Shown: piece after piece, positions 54,341 through 63,328 of the stretch
How the letters are laid out: every line of letters begins with the position of its first letter
Position numbering within the stretch: the first letter of the stretch is position 1
From: an uncultured Bacteroidota bacterium
GTDB lineage: Bacteria > Bacteroidota > Bacteroidia > Flavobacteriales_D > Crocinitomicaceae
Assembly (NCBI GenBank): GCA_937899625.1
Contig: CALCCB010000007.1
Location: 1 to 64,000 of the forward strand
Direction: 5' to 3'
Length of the DNA: 64,000 nt
Notes under the pieces: model-generated
What the model was told of the DNA's origin: nothing
The model's database searches: none
What the model saw: only the letters and a program-made list of their open reading frames with translations
Program-made: the position numbers and the translations under genes

Positions 54341-55413
54341 TCCTTATCAATATAGCGATCACCAATTCTCATGAATCGCATCGCTTTGATTAACCAATCC
54401 GGTAAGTTCGCTTCTGGACTTCGCTTCTCAACATTCAGAAACAGATTGAGCTTTTCAATAATCGGAATCTTATAAACCTCAATAAGTTCGATAAGGGTTC
54501 CATCCGGGTCTTCAACATAGACGCAATGCACTCTTGTTTGACCCATATGAAGGCCATTGGATGAATCACAAGTAAAAGGATAGCCTTTTGAGGTAAGGAA
54601 TTCCTCCACATGTGACATGTTTCTTACATCCATTCCCAAATGAACAAACCCAACATCCCCCCAAATTCTATTTTTAAATATTCTCTCTGGTGTGCGATCC
54701 AATGCCTGAAAGAGTTCAATATAAGATGTTCCAGATAATTTGGAGAAACCACCGGAAATATGAACATCTTTTTTTAATAAACATCTTTTGAAGGTTCCTG
54801 TTCCTCCTGGTAGGTCCTTGAGATCATGAAACTTTCCTTCAACTTGGTATATTACATCATGATAACCCATGTATCCATAGAACTCCTTCGATTTTTCCAT
54901 GTCTGATACTCCTATCATACATCCACCTATTCCAGAAGTTTTATATTTGCCTTTTAAATATTCTTTATCCCCCTCGATCAATTGAAAAATGAGACTATCA
55001 GGAGACTTCAAATAAGTTACTCGTGTATTCCCAGGAGCTTCATATAATATTGAACCTTCTTTTTTTTCATAGGATGCAAGGGTGTCAGCGAACTTTGAAG
55101 GTGAAATTTTTATCTTGGCCGCAAAAATCCCAAGATCCCCAACTTGTATCTCATAATTCGGAGCTTGAGGAACCTCAGAAAGCAATTCAATTAATTCAAT
55201 TGGACAACCTCCTTGAATATTTAAGATCATTGCCGCACGCTTATTTACTGAAATATCATTTGTGTATTTGGCCATTAACTCAGCTTTCGCAATAGAATCA
55301 AACATGGGAATATCAAAACCAAAATTCGATTTTAACCATTTCCAGTTTGTTTTGAAGTCACTTGTACCTATTCCAAGATGCTGAATACCGTTAATTCTTT
55401 TTTTATTGTCCAT
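54337..55413 (-). CDS. Two-domain VOC (glyoxalase/dioxygenase superfamily) protein
   Basis: 358 residues from the ATG at 55413, which overlaps the SDR gene by 11 bases. Two VOC domains: the first begins INGIQHLGIGTSDFKTNWKW and ends SPDSLIFQLIEGD; the second begins SGIGGCMIGVSDMEKSKEFY and continues with WGDVGFVHLGMDVRNMSHVE, ending VEDPDGTLIELIEVYKI. The His in FVHLGM and Glu in IELIEV are likely metal ligands. The two-domain layout recalls 4-hydroxyphenylpyruvate dioxygenase and extradiol dioxygenases, but the specific signatures are missing, so the reaction is unknown. Its operon with an SDR dehydrogenase suggests a small oxidative pathway. Confidence 0.82.
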   Translation of the reverse strand: MDNKKRINGIQHLGIGTSDFKTNWKWLKSNFGFDIPMFDSIAKAELMAKYTNDISVNKRAAMILNIQGGCPIELIELLSEVPQAPNYEIQVGDLGIFAAKIKISPSKFADTLASYEKKEGSILYEAPGNTRVTYLKSPDSLIFQLIEGDKEYLKGKYKTSGIGGCMIGVSDMEKSKEFYGYMGYHDVIYQVEGKFHDLKDLPGGTGTFKRCLLKKDVHISGGFSKLSGTSYIELFQALDRTPERIFKNRIWGDVGFVHLGMDVRNMSHVEEFLTSKGYPFTCDSSNGLHMGQTRVHCVYVEDPDGTLIELIEVYKIPIIEKLNLFLNVEKRSPEANLPDWLIKAMRFMRIGDRYIDKD

Positions 55414-56398
55414 TAGCCCAGTCAATTGTTTTCCTTAATGCATCTTCCTTTTTTGTAGGCATGTAATTTAGTTCCTCTTGTGCTTTGGTTATGTCGGCAG
55501 CCCAATTGTGCTTTATTTTTTCGATCCAATCGTATGTTATTACTGGGTCGAATTTGAACATTCTTGCGAATGGCACTATTGTAAATGCATAAAACAATAG
55601 TAGCCAAACAGGAATTGAAAGGGAGAAGCGACTTTTTCTCCCCATTATTACATCTATGGATTTTAATAAATCATTCATATTGGAATTGAAAGATCCAATG
55701 ATATATTTTTCACCTGCTTTTCCATTTTGCATTGCTAGAAGTAATCCTTGAATTACATCATCAATGTAAACGTAGTTCGCTTTATCAAGCCCTTTTCCTA
55801 TCATGAAATGCCATTTTCCTTGAATATATTTTCGGATGATAGTAGTTAATGTACTGCCAAGTGTTTCTGAATTTCCAGGGCCAAAAATACGCGTTGGACA
55901 AATTATGACGATATCCATTCCCTGCTTCACATAAGATTGAATTCTTTCATCTGCAATGATTTTTGACATTTCATAATCTCCAAAAAATCGAACTCTTCGG
56001 TATTGATTTTCCGTAATTAGTGTTGAATTATCTGGAGATGGTCCTATTGTACCAGCAGTAGAAGTTACGACGATCTTTTTAACACCATTTTTACGACAAG
56101 CCTCAAGTAAATTAATTGTTCCACCAACATTTACTGAATAAAATTGACGAGGATCGTTTGACCAACTTCTTGCAAAGGCCGCAATGTGGTATACTTGATC
56201 AATATTTCTTGTGATTGAAAACATAAAGTCTTCATCTTCAATAGAACCCTTTACTTGACTTACATTCGAAAGCTGCGTTAATTCTGGATTTTCCTTGGAA
56301 TGAATTAAGGCAATAATTTCGATATTGGTTGACCTAGACAAACTTTTACAAAGCTCTTCACCTACATATCCTCCTGCACCAGTAACCAAAATCCTCAT
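55403..56398 (-). CDS. NAD-dependent epimerase/dehydratase (extended SDR)
   Basis: 331 residues from the ATG at 56398; an upstream in-frame start (56458) lies in the promoter region and is rejected. MRILVTGAGGYVGEELCKSL gives the NAD-binding GxxGxxG, the active-site Ser/Thr is in VVTSTAGTIGPSP, and the Y-x-x-x-K pair is in FGDYEMSKIIADERI. Extended SDR family, closest in general pattern to 3-beta-hydroxysteroid dehydrogenase or dihydroflavonol reductase-like proteins; the substrate is not known. The VOC gene overlaps its 3' end, so the two are translated together. Confidence 0.88.
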   Translation of the reverse strand: MRILVTGAGGYVGEELCKSLSRSTNIEIIALIHSKENPELTQLSNVSQVKGSIEDEDFMFSITRNIDQVYHIAAFARSWSNDPRQFYSVNVGGTINLLEACRKNGVKKIVVTSTAGTIGPSPDNSTLITENQYRRVRFFGDYEMSKIIADERIQSYVKQGMDIVIICPTRIFGPGNSETLGSTLTTIIRKYIQGKWHFMIGKGLDKANYVYIDDVIQGLLLAMQNGKAGEKYIIGSFNSNMNDLLKSIDVIMGRKSRFSLSIPVWLLLFYAFTIVPFARMFKFDPVITYDWIEKIKHNWAADITKAQEELNYMPTKKEDALRKTIDWANGQ

Positions 56399-56431
56399 AA
56401 AGGTTATTTTTATATCAATTTGTTGAGAGTA

Positions 56432-56463
56432 CAAAATTAAACATTCGTATTCGTTCAAAACAA
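56432..56463 (-). promoter_or_regulatory. Promoter of the SDR-VOC operon
   Basis: On the reverse strand TTG (56461-56463), 21-base spacer, TAATTTTG (56432-56439). It lies 34 bases upstream of the ATG at 56398 and supports that start. Confidence 0.65.
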
Positions 56464-56477
56464 AGTATTATTGTCAT

Positions 56478-57875
56478 ATGAATATTATTTTTCGGATAAT
56501 TTTCCTACTGTTGATTTGTCAGTCTAGTGTTTCTCAAGTCGAGTTTAGTCAGACGAAACATGACTTTGGAGATCTTGAGTCTTATGATGACCGATTCGTA
56601 GATATCATCTTGACGAACAAGGGCAAAAAACAGGAGTATTTATTAACTGTGAAAAAGCCTCACGAGGTATCTTATCTGATCCAGGGGAAATTTATGGAAC
56701 CGGACAGCTCCATGATTCTGAGACTTCAAGTGAATCCAAAGGTCAAAGGGAAGTTCAATTTTTCGATAGATGTTTTTACTTCGGATAGACATGATCCGGT
56801 GCAGATCAAAATTTCGGGGAACACAAAGGAACTTCTGGCAGACAATACTGCTGCATTTACGGCATGCCCTGATTTCGGCTCTAGACCAGGAGGCGAGAGA
56901 GGAGATGAATTCAAAATGACAGTGGTAACGATTGATAAAGAAACGAAACAGGAATTGGATCGCTCGAAGGTTACCCTGATTCAAAACGGACAACCCTTGT
57001 GGACAAAGCTAACTGACAAGGATGGAAAGATCCAGGAAAAAGCGGTACTAGGCTTTGGTTATTTTTATGCTCTTCATGAGGGATACAAGAAAGCCGAGTT
57101 GGGTGCTTACATCAATTTTCAGAGAAATTACCTGGTGATCGAATTGGAAAAGGATCCATTGTATTGCCCTCCACCACCTCAAAATGTGGTGGTTGAAATT
57201 GAACCGGAAAAAGAAATTCCTTTAGAAATCGAATTGGCCTCAGAAGAGACGACCCCATTTATCGAGGAAAAGCCAGTGAGTTTCGATAGTATTTCACCAG
57301 ATAATTTCTCGGATGAGTACTTCAAGCCGGTCAATGTGATCTTTGTTCTGGATATTTCAGCTTCAATGAAGCAGGGAGATAAAATTGAATTGATGAAGTA
57401 TTCCCTTTACCAATTGACGGAGATGCTAAGACCTCAGGATAGAATGGGAATTGTTACCTATGCATCTGATGCGAGAGTTTTATTGCCTCCTACGTCTGGT
57501 ATGGATAAGGATCTGATCAAAAAAGAGGTTTCAAAATTAAAAGCTTCCGGAATGACGGCAGGTGGTGCCGGGATCAAGCTGGGCTACAAACAAGCCCTGA
57601 AAAGCTATTTGAAAGAAGGAAATAACCAGATCATTATTATCACCGATGGCGCTTTCAACAGGAGCTCAGATGATTATAAGAAATACATTAAAAAATACCG
57701 AAAGAAAGGTGTGAATATGTCTGTTGTAGGGATCATGATCAAAGATGTGGACAAAGAAAACATGAAAGAAGCCGCTGACCACGGTGGAGGAAGATTGGTT
57801 CCGATCATGAAATTGGCTGATGCTCAAAACAACCTGAAGCAAGAGATTAGATTGTCCAGCTTTAAATTAAAGTGA
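56478..57875 (+). CDS. Secreted protein with von Willebrand factor A domain
   Basis: 465 residues with signal peptide (MNIIFRIIFLLLICQSSVSQ). The N-terminal part (about 20-115) resembles an Ig-like DUF1573 domain (VEFSQTKHDFGDLESYDDRF). A central domain of about 130-220 looks like a carboxypeptidase-regulatory-like beta fold (DKDGKIQEKAVLGFGYFYAL). A proline/acidic linker leads to a vWA domain (about 287-455) with the full metal site: FVLDISASMK (DxSxS), GMTAGGAGIKLG (Thr) and IITDGAF (Asp). vWA domains bind partner proteins through the metal. There is no C-terminal sorting signal, so it may remain in the periplasm. The gene is alone between the SDR promoter and a repeat-bearing gap. Confidence 0.85.
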   Translation: MNIIFRIIFLLLICQSSVSQVEFSQTKHDFGDLESYDDRFVDIILTNKGKKQEYLLTVKKPHEVSYLIQGKFMEPDSSMILRLQVNPKVKGKFNFSIDVFTSDRHDPVQIKISGNTKELLADNTAAFTACPDFGSRPGGERGDEFKMTVVTIDKETKQELDRSKVTLIQNGQPLWTKLTDKDGKIQEKAVLGFGYFYALHEGYKKAELGAYINFQRNYLVIELEKDPLYCPPPPQNVVVEIEPEKEIPLEIELASEETTPFIEEKPVSFDSISPDNFSDEYFKPVNVIFVLDISASMKQGDKIELMKYSLYQLTEMLRPQDRMGIVTYASDARVLLPPTSGMDKDLIKKEVSKLKASGMTAGGAGIKLGYKQALKSYLKEGNNQIIIITDGAFNRSSDDYKKYIKKYRKKGVNMSVVGIMIKDVDKENMKEAADHGGGRLVPIMKLADAQNNLKQEIRLSSFKLK

Positions 57876-57907
57876 CCTGCAAATACATAGATCTACACAG
57901 AAAACGT

Positions 57908-58015
57908 CTATGACAAACCATATTTGTACTATCATCAAACCTAAAAGCGGAGATTAATGGACTAAAAGCCCTCTTTTTTAATTAATAACTTTATGTGATT
58001 AGTCGTGTAGTTTTA
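57908..58015 (+). repeat. First copy of ~108 bp direct repeat
   Basis: Begins ctatg...tatttgta, contains ctaaaagccctct (57962-57974) and ends in a 28-base stretch (57988-58015) identical to that of the second copy. Offset between copies is 248-249 bases throughout, so the copies are collinear. Confidence 0.8.
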
Positions 58016-58155
58016 TTACTTAATGAATTTACCAAGGAAAATTAGAGTACCCATAGAGGCCTCCCAGCCAGTTATATGATCCTACAGCTGTACAGCATTT
58101 TAATTGTTGTGAAGACGTTTTTCCTCTGTTCTAAGTAGATATACTTATACGATTA

Positions 58156-58264
58156 CTATGCAAATACGTATTTGTATGATAATCAAACCCAATAGCAAAA
58201 GATTGTAGGGCTAAAAGCCCTCTCTTTGAGCTAATTACTTTATGTGATTAGTCGTGTAGTTTTA
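58156..58264 (+). repeat. Second copy of ~108 bp direct repeat
   Basis: Same order of blocks. In this copy GGGCT-AAA-AGCCC (58208-58220) forms a perfect small hairpin followed by a pyrimidine run, like a weak terminator; in the first copy one pair is lost. The 28-base identical block is 58237-58264. Confidence 0.8.
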
Positions 58265-58274
58265 GGTTTAGGTA

Positions 58275-58303
58275 AAAAAACGGTTCCATTGGAACCGTTT
58301 TTT
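58275..58303. terminator. Bidirectional intrinsic terminator overlapping the kinase stop
   Basis: AAAAAACGGTTCC-ATT-GGAACCGTTTTTT, a thirteen-base perfect stem. Its last bases overlap the stop codon of the reverse-strand kinase gene. Confidence 0.93.
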
Positions 58304-59627
58304 ATATGCAAATTTTAAGATTAGTACCTACGCCAATTTCAGATTCCAAGAAATATTCACACTTGAAAAGTTTAAGACGATTCTCTATATTTTTCAAGCC
58401 GAATCCTGGCTTTATTTTTTCGGGATCAAAACCAACGCCATCATCACAGATTTGAATTACCACATTACCATTAACGGTTTTAATAGTACAATCTATTGAT
58501 TTACACTTTGAATGTTTTTGTGAGTTACTGACAAACTCCTGAATAACTCTGAATAGGTTGTATGAATCTACCTGATTTATGTGGTCAAGGTTAATTTTTT
58601 TCGATGAAAAAGTATAAGTGATTTGAGGTGACATTTCATTTTGTCGTCCAAAGAAAGTATCTAAGCCATGTAAAAGACCCAAATCCAATGAAGGAGGGGT
58701 TAAATAATAACATACACTCTTTACCTGAAGAATACTCTCTTTTAATGTTTCTCGAATTAAATTTACGAGGTGTGAAGAATTTGGATCTGTGAAATTTAAC
58801 TGAGCCAGGGTCAAGTTAATTGCTGTCAAGTTTTGACCTATACTATCATGTAATTCTGAAGAAATTCTTGTTCTTTCATTTTCCAGATTTGTTTGGATAA
58901 TCTCTTCACGATTAATCTCACTGAATTTTATTTCGTTTATATCTTCAAAATATGCAATCAACAAATCATCATCTTCCTTGCCTAAGTTTCCTGCGGTCAC
59001 TCTATACCAACGTTCTGTTTTGTCATCATTGATCATTCTAAACTCACTTCTGAATATATTTTCTTCAATACTGAGTTGAGAAATTTGCTTTCTGAACGTG
59101 ACGACATCCTGTGGATGCATTTTTTCAAAAAAGAATTTGTCATTTTCGAAAACTTTGTCACTATTTACCATTGGGAAGAGAACTTGAAAGTTCTCACTGG
59201 CATATGCAGGCAGAATGCTTTTCCCTTTAAGATTAAAGCACAGATAAGCTAATGGAAGCCCGGGGAAATCCTGAAAAATTCTTGATGCGGATTCGCTTAT
59301 GAATTCATTGAACGAAATCTTGATGATAAATCCTTCATTATCGATTGGAGTGATTCCAATCGATTCGACTTTTTTGTCAATAAAGCCATCGGTCAAACTG
59401 ACCTTCTGTTTGAACATCACTGATTCGTATACTTTTATCAAAACTTCACTTTGAATGCAGTTTTTAAGTATATCCAATAACGATTGATTTTTTATTTCAA
59501 ATCCTATTTTAGAACATGATTCGTTTTTGTAGATTAATTTATAATTGTTGTTTACGATGAGGACTGCGTTCTTAGCGTCACCGAAATAGGAATCTAAAAC
59601 AATCTCGTTACGTTCATCAGGGAACAT
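58302..59627 (-). CDS. PAS-containing sensor histidine kinase (NarX/DegS type)
   Basis: 441 residues from the ATG at 59627; a GTG at 59693 would add 22 residues. No membrane helix is visible, so the kinase is probably cytoplasmic. Two PAS-like regions (about 10-105, AVLIVNNNYKLIYKNESCSK; and 120-245, FRSEFRMINDDKTERWYRVT) precede a HisKA_3 domain with ERTRISSELHDSIGQNLTAI (His260) and an HATPase domain (EFVSNSQKHSKC, CDDGVGFDPEKIKPGFGLKN). Kinases of this class usually pair with LuxR-type regulators; none is adjacent, so it is an orphan here. Confidence 0.9.
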   Translation of the reverse strand: MFPDERNEIVLDSYFGDAKNAVLIVNNNYKLIYKNESCSKIGFEIKNQSLLDILKNCIQSEVLIKVYESVMFKQKVSLTDGFIDKKVESIGITPIDNEGFIIKISFNEFISESASRIFQDFPGLPLAYLCFNLKGKSILPAYASENFQVLFPMVNSDKVFENDKFFFEKMHPQDVVTFRKQISQLSIEENIFRSEFRMINDDKTERWYRVTAGNLGKEDDDLLIAYFEDINEIKFSEINREEIIQTNLENERTRISSELHDSIGQNLTAINLTLAQLNFTDPNSSHLVNLIRETLKESILQVKSVCYYLTPPSLDLGLLHGLDTFFGRQNEMSPQITYTFSSKKINLDHINQVDSYNLFRVIQEFVSNSQKHSKCKSIDCTIKTVNGNVVIQICDDGVGFDPEKIKPGFGLKNIENRLKLFKCEYFLESEIGVGTNLKICI

Positions 59628-59817
59628 AATTATTTTGTTCAGCGAAATGTTCTGATCTGATTGAAACCCTGAATGTTCGTTTGGAGCGTGCACGTGCCGT
59701 CTCTATCAAAATTCGTTCAAATTGTTGAAAACCTTTGATATTCAGTGTTAATAACTTTTTATTTTAAAGGAAAATTCTCTAATTGGGAAGATATTTCCAA
59801 AAAATAGAATTTCTTGA

Positions 59818-60486
59818 CTAGTCCTTTCTTGTTGTAATGAACACTCGGTCTGTGTCCAGTTGCGATTTGAGATTTTCAAAAAAGGAGTCTTTTTCGTTCT
59901 CAGCAATACAGTTGGAAGGAAAGTTCAGTTGTAGTCCTTTGATGTAATCAAAAAAGATACTGTCTTGGTGAATACTGATCTTCCTTAAACCCGAAAAGTA
60001 GATCAGGTTCACTTCGCGGTCAGCGAGTATGACAGCCTTGGAAGTGATCCCCACTCTGAACGCCTTTCTGGATAATCCATAAACAAGGAAAATGATCCCG
60101 TCTAATCCTCCAAATACAAGGCCGATCGCCGGAAAGATCGCTTCTTTGCTGATGGTATATAAACCGTAAGCAACCACGAACATTACAAATGATTCAAGCA
60201 GGGAATAAACGACGATTCTGTTTTTTCGTTCTGAACTCACTTCTTTGTTCCAGCTAAACCTGTTTACTTTCAAGATCAAGTGGATTCCCATCCATTTTCG
60301 GATACTTCGTCTCAAATTGATCAAGAATAGAATTAGCCCAAAAGCTAAAAAAGCTTCCTTACGATAAGGTAAGTGTCCCCCTGAAACTTTAAGTATCTCA
60401 ATTGGAAGGTCGAATCCAACAAAGATGGTTAGACCCATTGTTGGAAACAGGAAAAACAGCAATAGAGCGTTTATGAATTTATTCAT
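59818..60486 (-). CDS. Membrane protein of unknown function
   Basis: 222 residues with about four hydrophobic helices: residues 5-26, 46-60, 93-112 and 116-138 (FPAIGLVFGGLDGIIFLVYG), followed by a soluble C-terminal domain (about 140-222) of strands (VGITSKAVILADREVNLIYF, SIHQDSIFFDYI) that recalls a PH-like bacterial domain; this is only a resemblance. Its start overlaps the DUF349 gene stop by 8 bases, so it is last in the operon PfkB kinase, DUF349 protein, this protein. Confidence 0.7.
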   Translation of the reverse strand: MNKFINALLLFFLFPTMGLTIFVGFDLPIEILKVSGGHLPYRKEAFLAFGLILFLINLRRSIRKWMGIHLILKVNRFSWNKEVSSERKNRIVVYSLLESFVMFVVAYGLYTISKEAIFPAIGLVFGGLDGIIFLVYGLSRKAFRVGITSKAVILADREVNLIYFSGLRKISIHQDSIFFDYIKGLQLNFPSNCIAENEKDSFFENLKSQLDTDRVFITTRKD

Positions 60487-62185
60487 AAGGAATTAGCTTC
60501 AAACGGTTTCTCAGTGCCTGGATTTTATCCTGATTGGCTTTGATCTTGGTCTCAACTTCTTTTCTCAAAGCATCGGCTCCTTTCGATCTTGCAAAGAATC
60601 CGAGGTTGTTCTCGAATTGAATGATCTCTGCATTTAGCTTATCGATCTGTTGTCTGATATCTGTCCGCTCTCTTGACATAAGTCGTGCTGAATCAGGTGA
60701 AGATTGCATTGTTTCTAGTTTGGCCTCAAACATGATCTTATCCTTTTCAGATCCTTCAAGTTTGATCTTTGCGTAATGCCTGTCCAATGCACTTTTAAAA
60801 CGATCATAGATCGTATTTTTTTCTTTCATTGGCACTTTGCCTGCATCGTTGAATCGAGACGCAAATTGTTTCAGGTCTGCCAGAGTTTCTTTAATGTTTT
60901 CCTTAGGCTGGTAAGCACTGATTTCCTCAATGATTGCTTCTTTTACCTTAAGATTATTCTCAAGCTCTTTGTCTTGATCTTCAAAGTATTTCTGTCTTGC
61001 GTTGAAAAAAGCATCACAAGCTGATCGGAATTCATTCCATAATTTTTGTTCAAGCTTTTGACCTGCATGCCCCGTTTTTTTCCATTGCTTTTGAAGCTGG
61101 ATCAACTGGTTAGCGGTTTCTTTCCAATCTGCTGAATCCTTTAATTCGTTTGCCTTTTGTATGAGTTGCTTTTTCGCTTCTGCAATATCAGAATATTGTT
61201 CATGAACCGTTGCGAAAAACGCTTTTTTAGCTTCGAAGAAACGATCGCAAAGTGCTCTGAATTCTTGCCAGACTTCTTCGTTTTCTTTTTTAGGGCCAAA
61301 TCCAACTGATTTCCATGTCTCTTGAAGGTGAAGTAGGGTAGATGTCGCTTTTTCCCATTCTTTCACCGTAGATAATGCAATTGATTCAGCAACATGCTGT
61401 TCTGTTTGTGAGATCAGTTCTTTCTTCTTGGAAATATTTTCCTGAAGTGTGTTTCTTCTCTCATCATAGAACTGTTGGATCTTTTCATAAAGAGATCTTA
61501 CATTTTCCCAATAGCTGTTCTTTAAAGACTCCCACTCCTCATTTACCACCGGTCCGATTTCATCCCAGTCATTTTGAAGTGATTTCAGGGCACTTTCTAG
61601 TTCTTTGATGGAGGAAATATTTTTCAACTCCTCAAGTTGCTGAACGATCTCGGTTTTAAGTTGGGTATTCCTTTTCAGATCATGATCCTTAAGCTCCTTG
61701 TAGATCTTTATGTTGTAAAAGAATTGCTCAAGCAGTTTAGAATATTCCTTCTGGATCTCATCCCTCTTTTCACGAGGAATATCACCAATGGTTTTCCATT
61801 TGTCATGAATTTCCTTGTAAGCATTGAACGCAGACCCGATGTTCTCTTCGTGAAGAATGATCTCCTGTAGTTTGGCGATCAATGCTTTTTTCTGCTTAAG
61901 ATGTTCAGTTTCTTCTGCGTCTTTCTGTGCCTTTAGCTGCTTGCGTTTTTCACGGAAGTCATTGTAGATTTCATAGAACTCGTCTTTCAAAGGCTTGAAA
62001 TCCATTAACTCTATTTCTTCACCCTTCTCCTGAGCTTCCATAGCGGCTATTTGTTGCTTACGTTCCTCCTCAAGGATATAGTCCTCAAAACGAGTCTTAA
62101 GCTCATTTACTTCACGACTAACGCTAAGGATATCTTCCTGTTGAGATAAGCCCTTTAATTCCTCTATCAATTTATTTTCTTCCAT
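60479..62185 (-). CDS. DUF349 repeat protein
   Basis: 568 residues, almost wholly helical and highly charged, with at least five repeats of about 70-75 residues of the DUF349 type: IHDKWKTIGDIPREKRDEIQ, QNDWDEIGPVVNEEWESLKN, QETWKSVGFGPKKENEEVWQ, QKQWKKTGHAGQKLEQKLWN and ASRFNDAGKVPMKEKNTIYD. Each has W(K/D)-x-x-G followed by a basic FF or FY stretch. The function of DUF349 proteins is not established. The last ~70 residues form a coiled coil (IRQQIDKLNAEIIQFENNLG). It lies between the PfkB kinase gene and the membrane protein gene. Confidence 0.92.
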   Translation of the reverse strand: MEENKLIEELKGLSQQEDILSVSREVNELKTRFEDYILEEERKQQIAAMEAQEKGEEIELMDFKPLKDEFYEIYNDFREKRKQLKAQKDAEETEHLKQKKALIAKLQEIILHEENIGSAFNAYKEIHDKWKTIGDIPREKRDEIQKEYSKLLEQFFYNIKIYKELKDHDLKRNTQLKTEIVQQLEELKNISSIKELESALKSLQNDWDEIGPVVNEEWESLKNSYWENVRSLYEKIQQFYDERRNTLQENISKKKELISQTEQHVAESIALSTVKEWEKATSTLLHLQETWKSVGFGPKKENEEVWQEFRALCDRFFEAKKAFFATVHEQYSDIAEAKKQLIQKANELKDSADWKETANQLIQLQKQWKKTGHAGQKLEQKLWNEFRSACDAFFNARQKYFEDQDKELENNLKVKEAIIEEISAYQPKENIKETLADLKQFASRFNDAGKVPMKEKNTIYDRFKSALDRHYAKIKLEGSEKDKIMFEAKLETMQSSPDSARLMSRERTDIRQQIDKLNAEIIQFENNLGFFARSKGADALRKEVETKIKANQDKIQALRNRLKLIPYE

Positions 62186-62196
62186 GATTTTTGTTG

Positions 62197-63123
62197 TTAA
62201 GCCGGAACAACCATTTCAAACGCAGTTAGCGAAATAAACTGGTCGATTCTGTCTTCAAGTTCTTTCTTACTGATCTCAGTCAGACGGTCTGTCCCAAATT
62301 TTTCAACGCAGAAAGATGCTAATGCCGAACCAGCAATGATGGCTCTTTTCATGTTGTCGAAAGAATAGTCATCTGTAGCGGCAATGTATCCCATAAATCC
62401 ACCTGCGAATGTATCTCCAGCTCCTGTAGGATCAAAAACTTCTTCCAATGGTAAAGCAGGTGCAAAAAAGACTTTGTCACCATGGAATAAAAGAGCGCCG
62501 TGTTCTCCTTTTTTGATGATCAGGATCTTTGGTCCCATTGCACGGATCACCTTAGCGGCCTTCACCAATGAATATTCCTTTGATAATTGTCTTGCCTCTT
62601 CATCGTTGATGATCAATACATCAACCATAGACATGGTTTTCTTCAATTCATCCAATGCTATTTCCATCCAGAAGTTCATCGTATCCATTGCCACCAACTT
62701 TGGACGCTTCTCTAATCTTTCAATAACCGATCTCTGCACTTGTGGACTAAGATTTCCCAACATCAAGTATTCAGTATCCTGATAATTTTCAGGGATGATC
62801 GGATCAAAATGTTCCAATACGTTTAGTTCAGTTACAAGTGTATCTCTTGAGTTCATATCATTATGATATTTTCCCGACCAGAAGAACGTTTTCTCTCCTT
62901 TTTTGATCTGAAGCCCGTCAGTATTAACCCCTCTTGATACAAGTGTATCGATCATTTCCTGTGGGAAATCATCCCCAACAACCGCCACAATTCGCTGTTC
63001 TTTCATAAAGAAAGAAGAAGAAAGGGCGATATATGTACCCGCTCCACCAATAATTTTATCGGTTTTTCCAAAAGGTGTTTCGATCGCGTCAAATGCCACA
63101 CTTCCAACTGTAAGTAAACTCAT
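62197..63123 (-). CDS. PfkB family carbohydrate/nucleoside kinase
   Basis: 308 residues. The PfkB signatures are present: GSVAFDAIETPFG and GGAGTYIALSS near the start and DPTGAGDTFAGGFMGY near the end, holding the catalytic Asp and anion hole. Members phosphorylate sugars or nucleosides; this cytoplasmic form resembles the group often annotated as sugar or adenosine-type kinase, with the substrate unknown. A -7 box TATCTTTG lies 28 bases upstream (reverse complement of 63151-63158). The DUF349 gene follows after 11 bases. Confidence 0.92.
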   Translation of the reverse strand: MSLLTVGSVAFDAIETPFGKTDKIIGGAGTYIALSSSFFMKEQRIVAVVGDDFPQEMIDTLVSRGVNTDGLQIKKGEKTFFWSGKYHNDMNSRDTLVTELNVLEHFDPIIPENYQDTEYLMLGNLSPQVQRSVIERLEKRPKLVAMDTMNFWMEIALDELKKTMSMVDVLIINDEEARQLSKEYSLVKAAKVIRAMGPKILIIKKGEHGALLFHGDKVFFAPALPLEEVFDPTGAGDTFAGGFMGYIAATDDYSFDNMKRAIIAGSALASFCVEKFGTDRLTEISKKELEDRIDQFISLTAFEMVVPA

Positions 63124-63290
63124 TTTCTATGTATTGTTTAAAAAGGAAAACAAAGATAGTTCTTCATAGGTAGAATGTTGTTAGAATTCCGAAGAATCTT
63201 GGTGTCGACTTGACATAGAAATAGAAAAAGAGTCTTCTTCACAGTTATAAATCCAAACAAATCAGCGTTAATAAGTTATAACGAAGAACG

Positions 63291-63321
63291 TTGATCAGCC
63301 CTGATATACGGGGTAAATTTG
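63291..63321 (+). promoter_or_regulatory. Promoter of the AsmA-like gene
   Basis: TTG at 63291-63293, 20-base spacer, TAAATTTG at 63314-63321. The ATG at 63329 is only 7 bases beyond the -7 box, so the messenger would be leaderless or nearly so. Confidence 0.65.
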
Positions 63322-63328
63322 ATATTAC

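Larger units (their letters stand above)
57876..58301. other. Gene-free gap with a duplicated element
   Basis: 426 bases without a gene. Holds two copies of a ~108 bp element (57908-58015 and 58156-58264), a unique ~140-base spacer with no reading frame of note, and a strong bidirectional terminator next to the kinase stop. No promoter with both boxes was found. Confidence 0.7.

Noticed and set aside
57988-58264. Two 28-base identical blocks considered as CRISPR repeats or attachment sites
   Set aside because: Only two copies, about 220 bases apart, and the flanking ~80 bases are also homologous, so they are part of a longer duplicated element; no cas or integrase gene is present.
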